A DNA stretch of 61,037 nucleotides from an uncultured Lachnospiraceae bacterium (GTDB lineage: Bacteria > Bacillota > Clostridia > Lachnospirales > Lachnospiraceae): NCBI GenBank assembly GCA_902799015.1, contig CADBZI010000003.1, positions 1 through 61,037 of the forward strand, read 5' to 3'. Positions 42,397 to 51,548 of this stretch are shown here, in pieces. The notes beneath the pieces are model-generated. The model was given only the letters and a program-made list of their open reading frames with translations, was not told the origin of the DNA and searched no databases. The position numbers and the translations under genes were made by a program. Every line of letters begins with the position of its first letter. Within the stretch, counting starts at the first letter, position 1.

Positions 42397-43479
42397 TTAC
42401 TTTTTCTGAATATACCCCATCGAAACGAGTGTTTCCGCACACAGAACCGCACCCCCCGCGGCTCCTCTGAGGGTATTGTGGGAGAGACCGATGAACTTCC
42501 AGTCATACACGGTATCCTTGCGCAGACGGCCGATGGACACGCCCATTCCTCCCTCATAGTCCACATCAAGGCTGACCTGGGGACGGTTGCAGTCCTCACA
42601 GTACTGAATAAACTGCTTCGGCGCGCTCGGAAGTGCCTTCTCCTGCGGATAGCCGCGGTAAGAGACCAGCTTCTCAATCAGCTCTTCCTTCGTGGCTTCC
42701 TTTCTGAACTTCACGAATACGGAAGCGGTATGCCCGTTCAGAACAGGAACGCGGACACACTGGCAGGTGATAAGAGGAAGCTTCGCCGGAACGATTCTGC
42801 CGCCTTCAACGCTTCCGAAGACCTTAAGCGGTTCCTTCTCGCTCTTCTCCTCCTCGCCCCCAATGTAGGGGATCACATTTCCGTTCATCTCCGGCCAGTC
42901 GGCAAAGGTCTTTCCCGCGCCGGAGATTGCCTGATAGGTGCTGGCGACGACCTCATAGGGCTCATATTCCTTCCATGCGGCCAGAGCCGGAGTGTAGGAC
43001 TGGATCGAACAGTTTGGCTTCACACAGATAAAACCACGCTGCGTTCCCAGCCTCTTCTTCTGATCCGCAATCACATCAAAATGTCCGGGGTTGATCTCCG
43101 GAATCACCATCGGAACGTCCTCGGTCCAGCGGTGAGCACTGTTGTTGGAGACAACCGGAGTCTCCGTCTTCGCGAAAGCCTCCTCGAAGGAACGGATCTC
43201 TTCCTTGGACATATCAACGGCAGAGAACACCATATCCACATCCGACGCGATCCGGTCTACATCATTGACATTCCGGACCACCATGTTTTTGACCCGGTCC
43301 GGCATGGCTGTGGTCATCTTCCATCTTCCGCCGGCTGCCTCTTCATAGGTCTTTCCCTCTGAACGGGGGCTTGCCGCCAGGGCCTCGATCTCAAACCAGG
43401 GATGCTCCGCAAGAAGCGTCACAAACCGCTGTCCGACCATACCGGTTGCTCCAAGAACTCCTACTCTCAGTTTTTCCAT
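42397..43479 (-). CDS. asd: Aspartate-semialdehyde dehydrogenase
   Basis: A 360-residue enzyme. The nucleotide loop GATGMVGQRF is at residues 10-19, catalytic Cys157 is in CVKPNCSIQ, and a His in VLNGHTASV is the likely acid/base. It makes aspartate semialdehyde for lysine/diaminopimelate, threonine and methionine. A promoter with a perfect TTGACA lies upstream. metH is divergently encoded. Confidence 0.95.
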   Translation of the reverse strand: MEKLRVGVLGATGMVGQRFVTLLAEHPWFEIEALAASPRSEGKTYEEAAGGRWKMTTAMPDRVKNMVVRNVNDVDRIASDVDMVFSAVDMSKEEIRSFEEAFAKTETPVVSNNSAHRWTEDVPMVIPEINPGHFDVIADQKKRLGTQRGFICVKPNCSIQSYTPALAAWKEYEPYEVVASTYQAISGAGKTFADWPEMNGNVIPYIGGEEEKSEKEPLKVFGSVEGGRIVPAKLPLITCQCVRVPVLNGHTASVFVKFRKEATKEELIEKLVSYRGYPQEKALPSAPKQFIQYCEDCNRPQVSLDVDYEGGMGVSIGRLRKDTVYDWKFIGLSHNTLRGAAGGAVLCAETLVSMGYIQKK

Positions 43480-43520
43480 TGCGCAATCTCCCTTACTGAC
43501 TGATTTTCCGATTTCCCAAA

Positions 43521-43549
43521 AGAGTAAAACGATTCGTCTTCGCTGTCAA
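43521..43549 (-). promoter_or_regulatory. Promoter of asd
   Basis: On minus, a perfect TTGACA (plus 43544-43549) and TACTCT (plus 43521-43526) are 17 bp apart. On the plus strand a TATACT at 43590-43595 could be the -10 box of the divergent metH operon, but no good -35 is seen. Confidence 0.6.
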
Positions 43550-43637
43550 GTGGTGGTATTCCGGGGATGCCGAATCCGCGCAAATGAATTATACTGTGCT
43601 ATAAGAGAATAAGAGAAAGAGAAAGGAACCTTCTGTC

Positions 43638-44360
43638 ATGCTCGAAGAACTCAGCCAATCCATCGAACTGTCTCCTCTGAATCAGGAGAAGATCCTTCGG
43701 ATGCTGCGCATGCCCCGTCAGGCGGATGCCGGGCCGCAGGATCCGGTATTCGATGCACAGCTGGCGAAGCAGGTCGGGCTGTGTGAGGCTGAGGTAAGAC
43801 GCTGCGCGCATCCCAGAGCGGTTCTGCGGATCCTCCCGGTCGGCGAGCTCGGGCCCCTTCTGGAGGGAAATGACATCCAGCGGCTGCTTGCAGACTGTGA
43901 GGAAGCTGTTCTGATGGCTGTCACACTCGGCGCAGAGCTGGAAAAAAGGCTGATGCAGGAAGAGGTTACCAATCTGTCCAATGCCTATGTGATGGACCTA
44001 TGTGCTTCCCAGGCAGTGGAGGAGGCGGCAGACCGTCTGGAAGGCAGGCTGCGGGAGAGAATCCGGGCAGAACAAAAATACCTGACGAATCGCTTCTCTC
44101 CCGGATACGGAGATTATCCGCTCCGTGTGCAGAGACCTCTGCTGGATTATCTGAACGCCGGACGGGCGGTCGGTCTGACGCTTACTCCGACAGGCCTGAT
44201 GGTTCCGAGAAAGTCCATTACCGCTGTGATGGGGATCTCGAAGGCGCCCAAGCCTGAGGTCTACGGCAGCTGCAGGCATTGCCCGCTTATCACAAAATGC
44301 TCCTGGAAATCCTTCGGTGAGCGTTGTTATGAACAGCCAGTTATAAACATAGGTTTATAG
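43638..44360 (+). CDS. Stand-alone methionine synthase reactivation domain protein
   Basis: A 240-residue protein similar to the C-terminal AdoMet-binding activation domain of cobalamin-dependent methionine synthase, with FSPGYGDYPL as its clearest signature and a conserved LTPTGLMVPRKSITAVMG. It ends in a Cys-rich tail, CRHCPLITKCSWKSFGERC, resembling a metal or iron-sulfur ligand set. It probably restores oxidised cob(II)alamin on the MetH encoded 19 bases downstream, which lacks this domain. Confidence 0.88.
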   Translation: MLEELSQSIELSPLNQEKILRMLRMPRQADAGPQDPVFDAQLAKQVGLCEAEVRRCAHPRAVLRILPVGELGPLLEGNDIQRLLADCEEAVLMAVTLGAELEKRLMQEEVTNLSNAYVMDLCASQAVEEAADRLEGRLRERIRAEQKYLTNRFSPGYGDYPLRVQRPLLDYLNAGRAVGLTLTPTGLMVPRKSITAVMGISKAPKPEVYGSCRHCPLITKCSWKSFGERCYEQPVINIGL

Positions 44361-44379
44361 ATGAGAAAGGAACGGATCT

Positions 44380-46836
44380 ATGAGGAATGATACCATCCTG
44401 CTTGTCGACGGTGCCATGGGAACCATGCTGCAGAAAGCCGGTCTGAAAAGCGGAGAAAAACCGGAAGTGTTCGGCATGCAGCATCCCGATGTGGTCAGAG
44501 ACATTCATCGAAGCTATATCGAAGCCGGGAGCCGCGTCATCTATGCGAACACCTTCGGCGTAAACAGCCGCAAATACGCTGACGTTCCTTATTCCGTGCA
44601 GGACGTGATAGCGGCAAATATCGCTGTCGCGAAAGAAGCGGCCGGCGCATTTCCTGACAGGAATGTGAAAACCGCCCTGGATGTCGGCCCGATCGGGGAA
44701 CTCCTGGAGCCGCTCGGAACCCTGTCCTTTGAGGAAGCCTTTGAATGTTTTCGTGAAGTTGTCTGCGCAGGAGCGAAAGCCGGCGCGGATCTGGTGGTCT
44801 TTGAGACCATGACCGACCTGAACGAGGTGCGCGCTGCGGTTCTTGCGGCAAAGGAGAATACCTCCCTCCCGGTCTGGGTGACCATGACCTTTGAAAAAAG
44901 CGGGAAGACCTTCGCCGGGACGGATCCCGAGGCCATGGCTCTGACGCTGGATGCCCTGGGCGTCGATGCAGTCGGGGTAAACTGCTCTCTGGGCCCGAAG
45001 GATCTGCTTCCTGTCGTAGAAGAGATCAGATCAAGGACTGCGCTTCCGATCATTGTAAAGCCGAATGCGGGACTGCCGGATCCTCGAAGCGGACGCTATG
45101 CCATGACGCCGGAGCGCTTCGCGGAGGAAATGTCCGTCTATCCGGACATGGGCATCCATATTATGGGCGGCTGCTGCGGAACCAGGCCTTCTTTTATAGA
45201 AGCGCTCCGCAGCATGTGGGAAAACAGAACCGCTTCCGGCAAGGAAGATTCGGCTCCTGTGAAAAACGGTATTTGTTCCGGTGGAAGGGTCGTCGATCTT
45301 GACGGAAAGGTCCATGTCATCGGAGAGCGCATCAACCCCACCGGGAAGAAGCGCTTTCAGCAGGCGCTGCGCGACCACGACATGAACTATATTATGAAAT
45401 GCGCCATCGAGCAGGCGGATGCAGGCGCCGAGATTCTGGATATCAATGTGGGACTGCCGGGCATCGATGAGGCTGCCCTGATGCGGGATGTCGTCCGCGC
45501 GGTGCAAAGCGTCACGGATCTGCCGCTGCAGATTGATTCCACGAAACCGGAAGTCATCGAAGCCGGACTTCGGGCGGCAGTCGGACGCGCGATCGTGAAC
45601 TCTGTCAATGCGGATGAGGAAACCTGTCGAAAGATCCTCCCTCTGGTCCGAAAATACGGTTCCTGTGTCATCGGCCTTGCCCTTCAGAAGTCTGGAATGC
45701 CGAAAACTGCCGAAGAACGCATTGAGAATGTGAAAACCATTCTTCAGTATACGGATGAATATGGGATTGCGCGCCGCGACGTCATCATCGACTGCCTGGC
45801 GCTGACTATCTCCGCGCAGCCGGAGCAGGCCATGGAAACCCTGCGTGCAGTTTCCTATGTCTCAAAAACCTTTGGCGTACACTGCACGCTTGGGGTCAGC
45901 AATATCTCCTTCGGTCTCCCGCTGAGAAAATATGTTACGGTCAGCTTTCTCACGCAGGCGATGTACTGCGGCACGGATCTTCCGATCGTCAATCCCAACC
46001 AGCTGGAGATCATGGACGCTGTTGCATCGTACCGTGCGCTCAGCGGGCAGGATGAATCCTGCAGTGCCTACATCGAAAGATTCTCCGCCCGCGCCCAACT
46101 TCCCGCCCCCGAAGCTGTCTCCTCTTTTACCGCAAAGAATGTTTCCGGAGCGGCAGCCGCGCAAAGCGTTTCCGGAATAGGATCCGCATCTGGTCTGGAT
46201 GCCGGCTCTGCCCTCCATCAGGCCATTCTCCGCGGACTGCCCGATGAAGTCCGCCTGCAGACGCAGACGCTCCTTCAAAGCAAAACCGCGATGGAGATCA
46301 TCGAAGAGCACCTGATTCCGGCGCTGGATGAGGTCGGAGAAAGGTATGAACAGCAGAAGCTGTTTCTTCCGCAGCTGATCAATGCCGCGAACGCTGCCTC
46401 TGCAGGATTTGATCTGATTAAGGAGATGCTGGCGCGAACAGACGGAGGAAGCGTCTCAAAAGGAAAGATCGTCCTCGCGACCGTGGAAGGAGACATCCAC
46501 GATATCGGAAAGAATATCGTCAAGGTGGTTCTGGAGAATTACGGATATACCGTCATTGATCTCGGACGTGATGTTCCTCCGGAAAAGGTGCTGGACGCGG
46601 CAGTGCAGCACGAAGTCAGGCTCGTAGGCCTTTCCGCCCTGATGACAACCACACTTCCGTCCATGGAAAAAACCATTGCACTGCTTAGAGAAGCCGGGTG
46701 CAAGGCGAAGGTCGTCGTTGGCGGTGCAGTCGTTACCGCACAGTACGCAAAAGAGATCGGTGCCGATTTCTATGCGAAGGACGCAAAGGAAACCGTCGAC
46801 GCGGCAAGGGCGGTATACGGAGTTTCCGGTCATTGA
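44380..46836 (+). CDS. metH: Cobalamin-dependent methionine synthase lacking the activation domain
   Basis: An 818-residue enzyme, versus about 1200 in enteric bacteria. Residues 1-290 are the zinc homocysteine domain (GVNCSLG and GGCCGTRP provide zinc cysteines), about 300-575 the pterin/methyltetrahydrofolate domain (IGERINPTGKKRFQ), about 610-695 the helical cap, and about 700-818 the B12-binding Rossmann domain with base-off motif DIHDIGKNIV. The reactivation domain is a separate upstream gene. It transfers the methyl group from methyltetrahydrofolate to homocysteine. Confidence 0.96.
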   Translation: MRNDTILLVDGAMGTMLQKAGLKSGEKPEVFGMQHPDVVRDIHRSYIEAGSRVIYANTFGVNSRKYADVPYSVQDVIAANIAVAKEAAGAFPDRNVKTALDVGPIGELLEPLGTLSFEEAFECFREVVCAGAKAGADLVVFETMTDLNEVRAAVLAAKENTSLPVWVTMTFEKSGKTFAGTDPEAMALTLDALGVDAVGVNCSLGPKDLLPVVEEIRSRTALPIIVKPNAGLPDPRSGRYAMTPERFAEEMSVYPDMGIHIMGGCCGTRPSFIEALRSMWENRTASGKEDSAPVKNGICSGGRVVDLDGKVHVIGERINPTGKKRFQQALRDHDMNYIMKCAIEQADAGAEILDINVGLPGIDEAALMRDVVRAVQSVTDLPLQIDSTKPEVIEAGLRAAVGRAIVNSVNADEETCRKILPLVRKYGSCVIGLALQKSGMPKTAEERIENVKTILQYTDEYGIARRDVIIDCLALTISAQPEQAMETLRAVSYVSKTFGVHCTLGVSNISFGLPLRKYVTVSFLTQAMYCGTDLPIVNPNQLEIMDAVASYRALSGQDESCSAYIERFSARAQLPAPEAVSSFTAKNVSGAAAAQSVSGIGSASGLDAGSALHQAILRGLPDEVRLQTQTLLQSKTAMEIIEEHLIPALDEVGERYEQQKLFLPQLINAANAASAGFDLIKEMLARTDGGSVSKGKIVLATVEGDIHDIGKNIVKVVLENYGYTVIDLGRDVPPEKVLDAAVQHEVRLVGLSALMTTTLPSMEKTIALLREAGCKAKVVVGGAVVTAQYAKEIGADFYAKDAKETVDAARAVYGVSGH

Positions 46837-46857
46837 TGAGGTGTTTTCTTCGATGAT

Positions 46858-46887
46858 TGCGTCCGGGCAGAAATATGTCCGGACGCA
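46858..46887. terminator. Stem-loop between metH and argH
   Basis: Nine-bp perfect arms TGCGTCCGG and CCGGACGCA with a 12-base loop sit in the 59-bp convergent gap. Neither side has a strong U-run, but position and symmetry suggest a bidirectional terminator. Confidence 0.55.
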
Positions 46888-46895
46888 TGACAGCT

Positions 46896-48281
46896 TTAAG
46901 AATGCTGTTCTGCCAGATATGCCTCGGCTTCCTTCACTGCCTGCTCCATGGCCTGAGGGCCCGGAGCACCGGCGGTCAGCCGCTTCTCCACACAGGTCTT
47001 CAGGGAGATCGCGTCATAGATGTCTTCCTCAAACCGGTCTGAGCAGGACCGGAACTCTTCCAGGGACAGATCATCCAGTGCACAGTCCTTTTCGATGCAA
47101 AGAAGCACCAGTTCCCCGGAAATCCTGTGCGCATCCCGAAACGGGATCCCTTTCCCCACAAGATAGTCCGCCACATCGGTTGCGTTGATGAACCCCTTTC
47201 TGGCAGATTCGGCCATCACATCTTTTCTGATCCGCATGGTCTCCACACAGCCGTCAAAGAGCCGGATATTGTTCTTCAGGGTATCGATCGCGTCAAAGGA
47301 CAGCTCCTTATCCTCCTGCATATCCTTGTTGTAGGCAAGCGGAATTCCCTTCATGGTTGTCAGGATCGCCGTCAGGGCACCGTACACGCGCCCGGTCTTC
47401 CCGCGCACCAGCTCCGCGATATCCGGATTCTTCTTCTGTGGCATGATGCTCGATCCGGTGGAATAGGCGTCATCCAGTTCAATAAACCGGTATTCATTGC
47501 TGTTCCACAGAATCATTTCCTCCGCAAACCGGCTCAGATGCATCTGGCAGATCGACAGTGCACCAAGGAACTCGATCAGATAATCCCGGTCGGAAACCCC
47601 ATCCATCGAATTGCGGGTCGGACGGATGAACCCCAGTTCCTTTGCCGAAAACTCCCGATCCAGCGGGTAGGTCGTTCCGGCCAGGGCGCCGCTTCCCAGC
47701 GGGCAGGTATCCATTCGATCCAGAATCGAGCCCAGGCGTTCCCGGTCTCTGCGGAACATCTCAAAGTACGCGCCGAAATGATGCGCCAGCGTCACGGGCT
47801 GCGCCTTCTGCAGATGCGTAAAGCCCGGCATATAGGTGTGAGTATGTTCCTTCATGATCTTCAGGAGCGTCCCGAGAAAATGCTTCAGAAGACCGTCCGT
47901 CTCACCGATCTCGTCGCGCACATACAGCTTCATGTCCAGCGCGACCTGATCGTTGCGGCTTCTTCCAGTATGCAGCTTCTTTCCGGTATCCCCGATCCGG
48001 TCAATCAGATGTGCCTCCACAAAGCTGTGAATGTCCTCATACTGAGAGGAAAACTCCAGTCTTCCCTCTTCCAGGTCCGCCTTGATGCTGCCCAGTCCCT
48101 CTATGATCTTCTCCGCTTCCTCATCGGTAATGATTCCCTGCTTCCCAAGCATGGCAGCATGGACGACACTTCCCCGGATGTCCTGCTCATACAATCTCTT
48201 ATCAAACGGAAGCGAATCATTAAACTGCTTCACCAGCTCGTCTGTTTCCTTTGTAAACCTGCCGCCCCAAAGCTGCGCCAT
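46896..48281 (-). CDS. argH: Argininosuccinate lyase
   Basis: A 461-residue enzyme with the fumarase/lyase-superfamily signature GSSIMPQKKNPD and the N-terminal MAQLWGGRFTKETDELV. It releases arginine and fumarate from argininosuccinate. ATG 48281 begins the conserved N-terminus and follows AGAGGGGG at 10 bases; a longer in-frame start at 48344 is not needed. argG is not in the window. Confidence 0.96.
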   Translation of the reverse strand: MAQLWGGRFTKETDELVKQFNDSLPFDKRLYEQDIRGSVVHAAMLGKQGIITDEEAEKIIEGLGSIKADLEEGRLEFSSQYEDIHSFVEAHLIDRIGDTGKKLHTGRSRNDQVALDMKLYVRDEIGETDGLLKHFLGTLLKIMKEHTHTYMPGFTHLQKAQPVTLAHHFGAYFEMFRRDRERLGSILDRMDTCPLGSGALAGTTYPLDREFSAKELGFIRPTRNSMDGVSDRDYLIEFLGALSICQMHLSRFAEEMILWNSNEYRFIELDDAYSTGSSIMPQKKNPDIAELVRGKTGRVYGALTAILTTMKGIPLAYNKDMQEDKELSFDAIDTLKNNIRLFDGCVETMRIRKDVMAESARKGFINATDVADYLVGKGIPFRDAHRISGELVLLCIEKDCALDDLSLEEFRSCSDRFEEDIYDAISLKTCVEKRLTAGAPGPQAMEQAVKEAEAYLAEQHS

Positions 48282-48393
48282 ATCTGTGGTACCCCCTCTG
48301 CTTCGTGATACTGTCTCATTCTTCACAGCCTGACGGCTGATCATTTTTCTATGTTTGTTTTATTCTGAATGATCTTTGGTGTATGTCCTGTGC

Positions 48394-49092
48394 TCAATCG
48401 GATTCCATCTGCGCTCTGGTTCTCTTCTCTCTCTCCCGCTCTGCCTTCGAGAACACGCATCCGCAGTAATCCTGCCGGTACAGACCGTGCTCCTTCGAAA
48501 GCTCGATGGATCTGAGGTATCCGCCTCTTTTCTTGAAGTCCGACGGCAGATGCTTCACACCGTATTGAACCTCCAGCTCCCGGCCGATCTCGTTGATCTT
48601 CTCCGCATTCTTCAAAGGGCTGATCGTCAGCGTCGTTGTAAAATAATCATATCCGCCCTTTGCGGCGAGCAAAGCCGCTTCTTCCATGCGCAGACGGTAG
48701 CAGGCAAAGCACCGCTCCCCGCCCTCCCGGATATGCTCCAGGCCCCGCACAGTCTCATAAAACCGCTCCGGATCATATTTTCCGGCGACAAAAGCAATCT
48801 CATACTTCGGATGCATCTCGCGGATCAGCCGTTTGAGTTCTTCTTCCCGGTACCGGTACTCCTCCTGAGGCGCAATGTTCGGATTGTAGAAGAAATCCGT
48901 GATCACAAAGTAATCGGAAAGATACTCCAGCACATAACTCGAGCACGGCGCACAGCAGCTGTGCAGCAGCAGGCGCGGCGCTTTGGCCCTGGTTTTGGCT
49001 TCGTCCTGCCCGCTGCTGTTCGATGCAGTCTTCTGCTCCAATGTGTGAATGATCTCGTCCAGCGCACGCTGGTAATTTGGTTTATTTGGCAT
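48394..49092 (-). CDS. queH: Epoxyqueuosine reductase QueH
   Basis: A 232-residue protein of the former DUF208 family. Cysteine ligands are SCCAPCSS, GERCFACYRLR and YCGCVFS, expected to bind an iron-sulfur cluster and a further metal. It reduces epoxyqueuosine to queuosine in tRNA, replacing the cobalamin enzyme QueG. queA, the previous step, is also in this window at 55716-56747. The ribosome binding site is weak (AGGA 16 bases upstream). Confidence 0.92.
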   Translation of the reverse strand: MPNKPNYQRALDEIIHTLEQKTASNSSGQDEAKTRAKAPRLLLHSCCAPCSSYVLEYLSDYFVITDFFYNPNIAPQEEYRYREEELKRLIREMHPKYEIAFVAGKYDPERFYETVRGLEHIREGGERCFACYRLRMEEAALLAAKGGYDYFTTTLTISPLKNAEKINEIGRELEVQYGVKHLPSDFKKRGGYLRSIELSKEHGLYRQDYCGCVFSKAEREREKRTRAQMESD

Positions 49093-49142
49093 ATTAGTGA
49101 TAAATGATATCCTGCGGAAATGGCAGAAAATGGCGATCAGCC

Positions 49143-49583
49143 TCAGACGATTCCGGTCGACCCGAATCCGCCTCTGGCCTGGTTCCCCAGTGTCTCAACC
49201 TCTTCAAAGGTAATCGCCGGCTGATGTTCGATGATCCGGAACTGGCAGATCCGGTCATTGACATGGATCACGGTGTCCCTCGTTGCGTAGCAGGGCCACT
49301 TCAGATGATCCTCATCCGCACAGTAGGATTCATCCACCACGCCGACCGCATTGGTCTGGATCAGGCCATAGTTCTTAAATGTCGAGCTTCTGGCTGCGAT
49401 CAGCATCTCATAACCGGGAGGAAGCTGTACGGATACCCCCAGGTCAACCAGACGGAAGTCACCCTTCTTCATGATGACCTCCTCGGCAGCGCGCAGATCG
49501 ATCCAGTCACTCTTGCCGCCGATATAGGCCAGGCGGTCAATCTGGTCAGAATGATATTTGATTCGGATTCTTTTTTCCAGCAT
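49143..49583 (-). CDS. dut: dUTP diphosphatase (trimeric dUTPase family)
   Basis: A 146-residue protein. The five dUTPase motifs are visible: WIDLRA (1), ARSS (2), GVVDESY (3), RICQFRI (4) and RGGFGSTG (5). After motif 3 it has CADEDHLKWP where canonical enzymes have a short GEW-type turn, so it belongs to a divergent subgroup. It removes dUTP and supplies dUMP. The GH13 gene ends 50 bases upstream and queH begins 50 bases beyond its stop. Confidence 0.88.
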   Translation of the reverse strand: MLEKRIRIKYHSDQIDRLAYIGGKSDWIDLRAAEEVIMKKGDFRLVDLGVSVQLPPGYEMLIAARSSTFKNYGLIQTNAVGVVDESYCADEDHLKWPCYATRDTVIHVNDRICQFRIIEHQPAITFEEVETLGNQARGGFGSTGIV

Positions 49584-49633
49584 AATATTGATTCACCCAT
49601 CAAAAGTCGATTACGGATTGCTCCATGGGTCCC

Positions 49634-51238
49634 TCAGAATACCACAAAGGACTGTGGCTGAAGCGTCAGCACTTTGTCTTTCAGGGTTCCTTCTCCAATC
49701 TTCCACACCACGTTCCGGTCTGCGGCATCCAGTCGGACGGATACCTGCCCCGAGGATGGATTCACCGCACAGATCCTCGCTCCTCGCTGATAGACAAAGG
49801 GAAGCTTCCCGGACTCAGCGTACAGGATCTTCAGGTTTGGCTGTCCGTGCAGGTCCTCCTCTTCCCGGCGCAGCTTCAGAACGGAGCGCACCGTATTCAG
49901 CAGGGAATCGGGATCCTCCAGCATCTCGCTGACCACAGGCGCATCCTGTGAAGCATCCACCGGAAGGTAGAGATCCTGCTCCCGGCCCTTGGAGAAGCCA
50001 AGATTCTCCTCCCTGCTCCACTGCATGGGCGTACGGCTTCCGGTGCGGAAGTATCCGCCCTCCTTCGTGCGCAGGCTCAGATACCGTTGGCCGATCTCGT
50101 CTCCGTAATAGAGGAAGGGAACCCCCGGCATCGTAAACAGGAACGCGTAAAACAGCTTCAGTTCTTTCTCATCCAGGCTGAAGGAGGGACGCACCGTATC
50201 ATGGTTGCAGGTAATCAGGCTGATGTACCCGGTCTCCTTCGTCTCCTCATACAGCCGCATGTATTCTTCCAGGAACCTGGAGATATCTCCTCCGCCGTCT
50301 TTTTTGAAGAAACTGTGATCTTCATATTCCGGAATCTGCTTCGGATCCAGGCCGGTAAAGAATGGATCGGAAAGAATGTTCCGGCCGGCATGGTTCTGAT
50401 AGTCCCGCACCAGTGAGGAATATGGACCGCCCGGCTCATTCAGCAGGAAATCCGCGTGAAATCCGGCCGGAAGAGACTGGTCCGGATGGCTCCACTCCGA
50501 AACAAGCGCGCATTCCGGATAATCTTTGTCGAGCATGGCACGGATCTCTTTCCAGATCCGGCTTGTCCCGGTTTTCTTCTCGTCGTCTCCCTTGACCAAA
50601 GATGCGGCCATGTCGACACGGAACCCGTCACAGCCACGGTCCATCCAGAAGCGCATGACATCCTTGATGGCTTCGATGGTACCGCGGGCACCTTCGCTGT
50701 CGGTGGAACACTTCCAGCTCTCGTCCGCGTCAAGCCAGCCGTAGTTCAGCGCCGGCTGGCACTTGAAAAAGTTGAGCAGATACGTTCCCGGACGCTCCGC
50801 CTCGCCGCCGACATAGGGATAGCCATGATTTCCTGCCCCCTGGAAACAATACTCCGTCCAGATAAAACGGTCAGAATATTCATTTCGCTCCAGACGGCAG
50901 CTTTCCTGAAACCAGGCATGCTCTTCGGAGGTGTGTCCGGGAACCAGATCCAGCAGTACATGGATCCCGCGTCTGTGTGCCTCTTCAAACAGGTGAATCA
51001 GGTCCTCATTCGTTCCATATCTGGGCGCTGCCTTCTTATAGTCGCGGACGTCATATCCGGCATCGTGGAACGGAGAGTCGAAGCAGGGATTGATCCACAG
51101 AGCATTGCATCCAAGGTCTTTGATGTAATCCAGCTTCGATACAATCCCCTGAAAATCTCCGATACCATCTGCGTTGCTGTCGCAGAAGGACTGCGGGTAG
51201 ATCTCATAAAATACAGCATCTTTCAACCATCCAGGCAT
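49634..51238 (-). CDS. GH13 alpha-glucosidase/alpha-amylase family glycoside hydrolase
   Basis: A 534-residue cytoplasmic enzyme (no signal peptide). The GH13 regions are ALWINPC, the nucleophile Asp209 (GFRVDMAAS), acid/base Glu248 (ALVSEWSHP) and stabiliser Asp347 (TCNHDTVRPS). An early YPQSFCDSNADGIGDFQGI resembles the calcium-site loop of oligo-1,6-glucosidases and related enzymes. The exact alpha-glucoside substrate cannot be set from sequence. Its ribosome binding site (GAGAGGAG) lies in the dispersed repeat upstream. Confidence 0.9.
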   Translation of the reverse strand: MPGWLKDAVFYEIYPQSFCDSNADGIGDFQGIVSKLDYIKDLGCNALWINPCFDSPFHDAGYDVRDYKKAAPRYGTNEDLIHLFEEAHRRGIHVLLDLVPGHTSEEHAWFQESCRLERNEYSDRFIWTEYCFQGAGNHGYPYVGGEAERPGTYLLNFFKCQPALNYGWLDADESWKCSTDSEGARGTIEAIKDVMRFWMDRGCDGFRVDMAASLVKGDDEKKTGTSRIWKEIRAMLDKDYPECALVSEWSHPDQSLPAGFHADFLLNEPGGPYSSLVRDYQNHAGRNILSDPFFTGLDPKQIPEYEDHSFFKKDGGGDISRFLEEYMRLYEETKETGYISLITCNHDTVRPSFSLDEKELKLFYAFLFTMPGVPFLYYGDEIGQRYLSLRTKEGGYFRTGSRTPMQWSREENLGFSKGREQDLYLPVDASQDAPVVSEMLEDPDSLLNTVRSVLKLRREEEDLHGQPNLKILYAESGKLPFVYQRGARICAVNPSSGQVSVRLDAADRNVVWKIGEGTLKDKVLTLQPQSFVVF

Positions 51239-51244
51239 ATTTGG

Positions 51245-51409
51245 CTCCTCTCATAATGAAGTTCTGTAAATTGGCTTCCTGCTTACGGATGCCGGTTTTA
51301 TTCTCTCGATTTACTCTGTACGCTATTTCACTAAGGCTCGCAGGCTCGTGAAATATGTGTCTTTGTCTTTCAGACTCGAAACCAAGAACAAAATCCGGCT
51401 CCTTTTCAT
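51245..51409. repeat. Dispersed intergenic repeat, locus 2
   Basis: It corresponds to 11321-11461: CTCCTCTCATAATGAAGTTC, then TTACGGATGCCGGTTTTATT, and later CTTTCAGACTCGAAACCAAG and AACAAAATCCGGCTCCT. It differs from locus 1 by an insertion of about 50 bases containing the hairpin ATTTCAC/GTGAAAT (51325-51354). The rest of this gap (51410-51548) shows nothing recognisable. Confidence 0.85.
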
Positions 51410-51548
51410 TCGCTGAACACACATGCCATTCTTCCGCGCGCAATCGTCCGAAAGCGGCCTGTCCTTCTGAGCAAATATACCACGGAATTTGCTTGGAAGA
51501 ACAGACCGCTGATGACGTTTCTAATATTCCGGACATCCCCGAACGAAA

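Noticed and set aside
43480-43637. SAM or cobalamin riboswitch before the metH operon
   Set aside because: The divergent gap is only 158 bases, shared with the asd promoter, and no conserved B12-box or SAM-box motif or terminator is visible.
51204-51536. A 110-residue minus-strand open frame across the gap before the GH13 gene
   Set aside because: It overlaps the GH13 start, consists mostly of the dispersed repeat read in one frame, has no good ribosome binding site and no recognisable domain.
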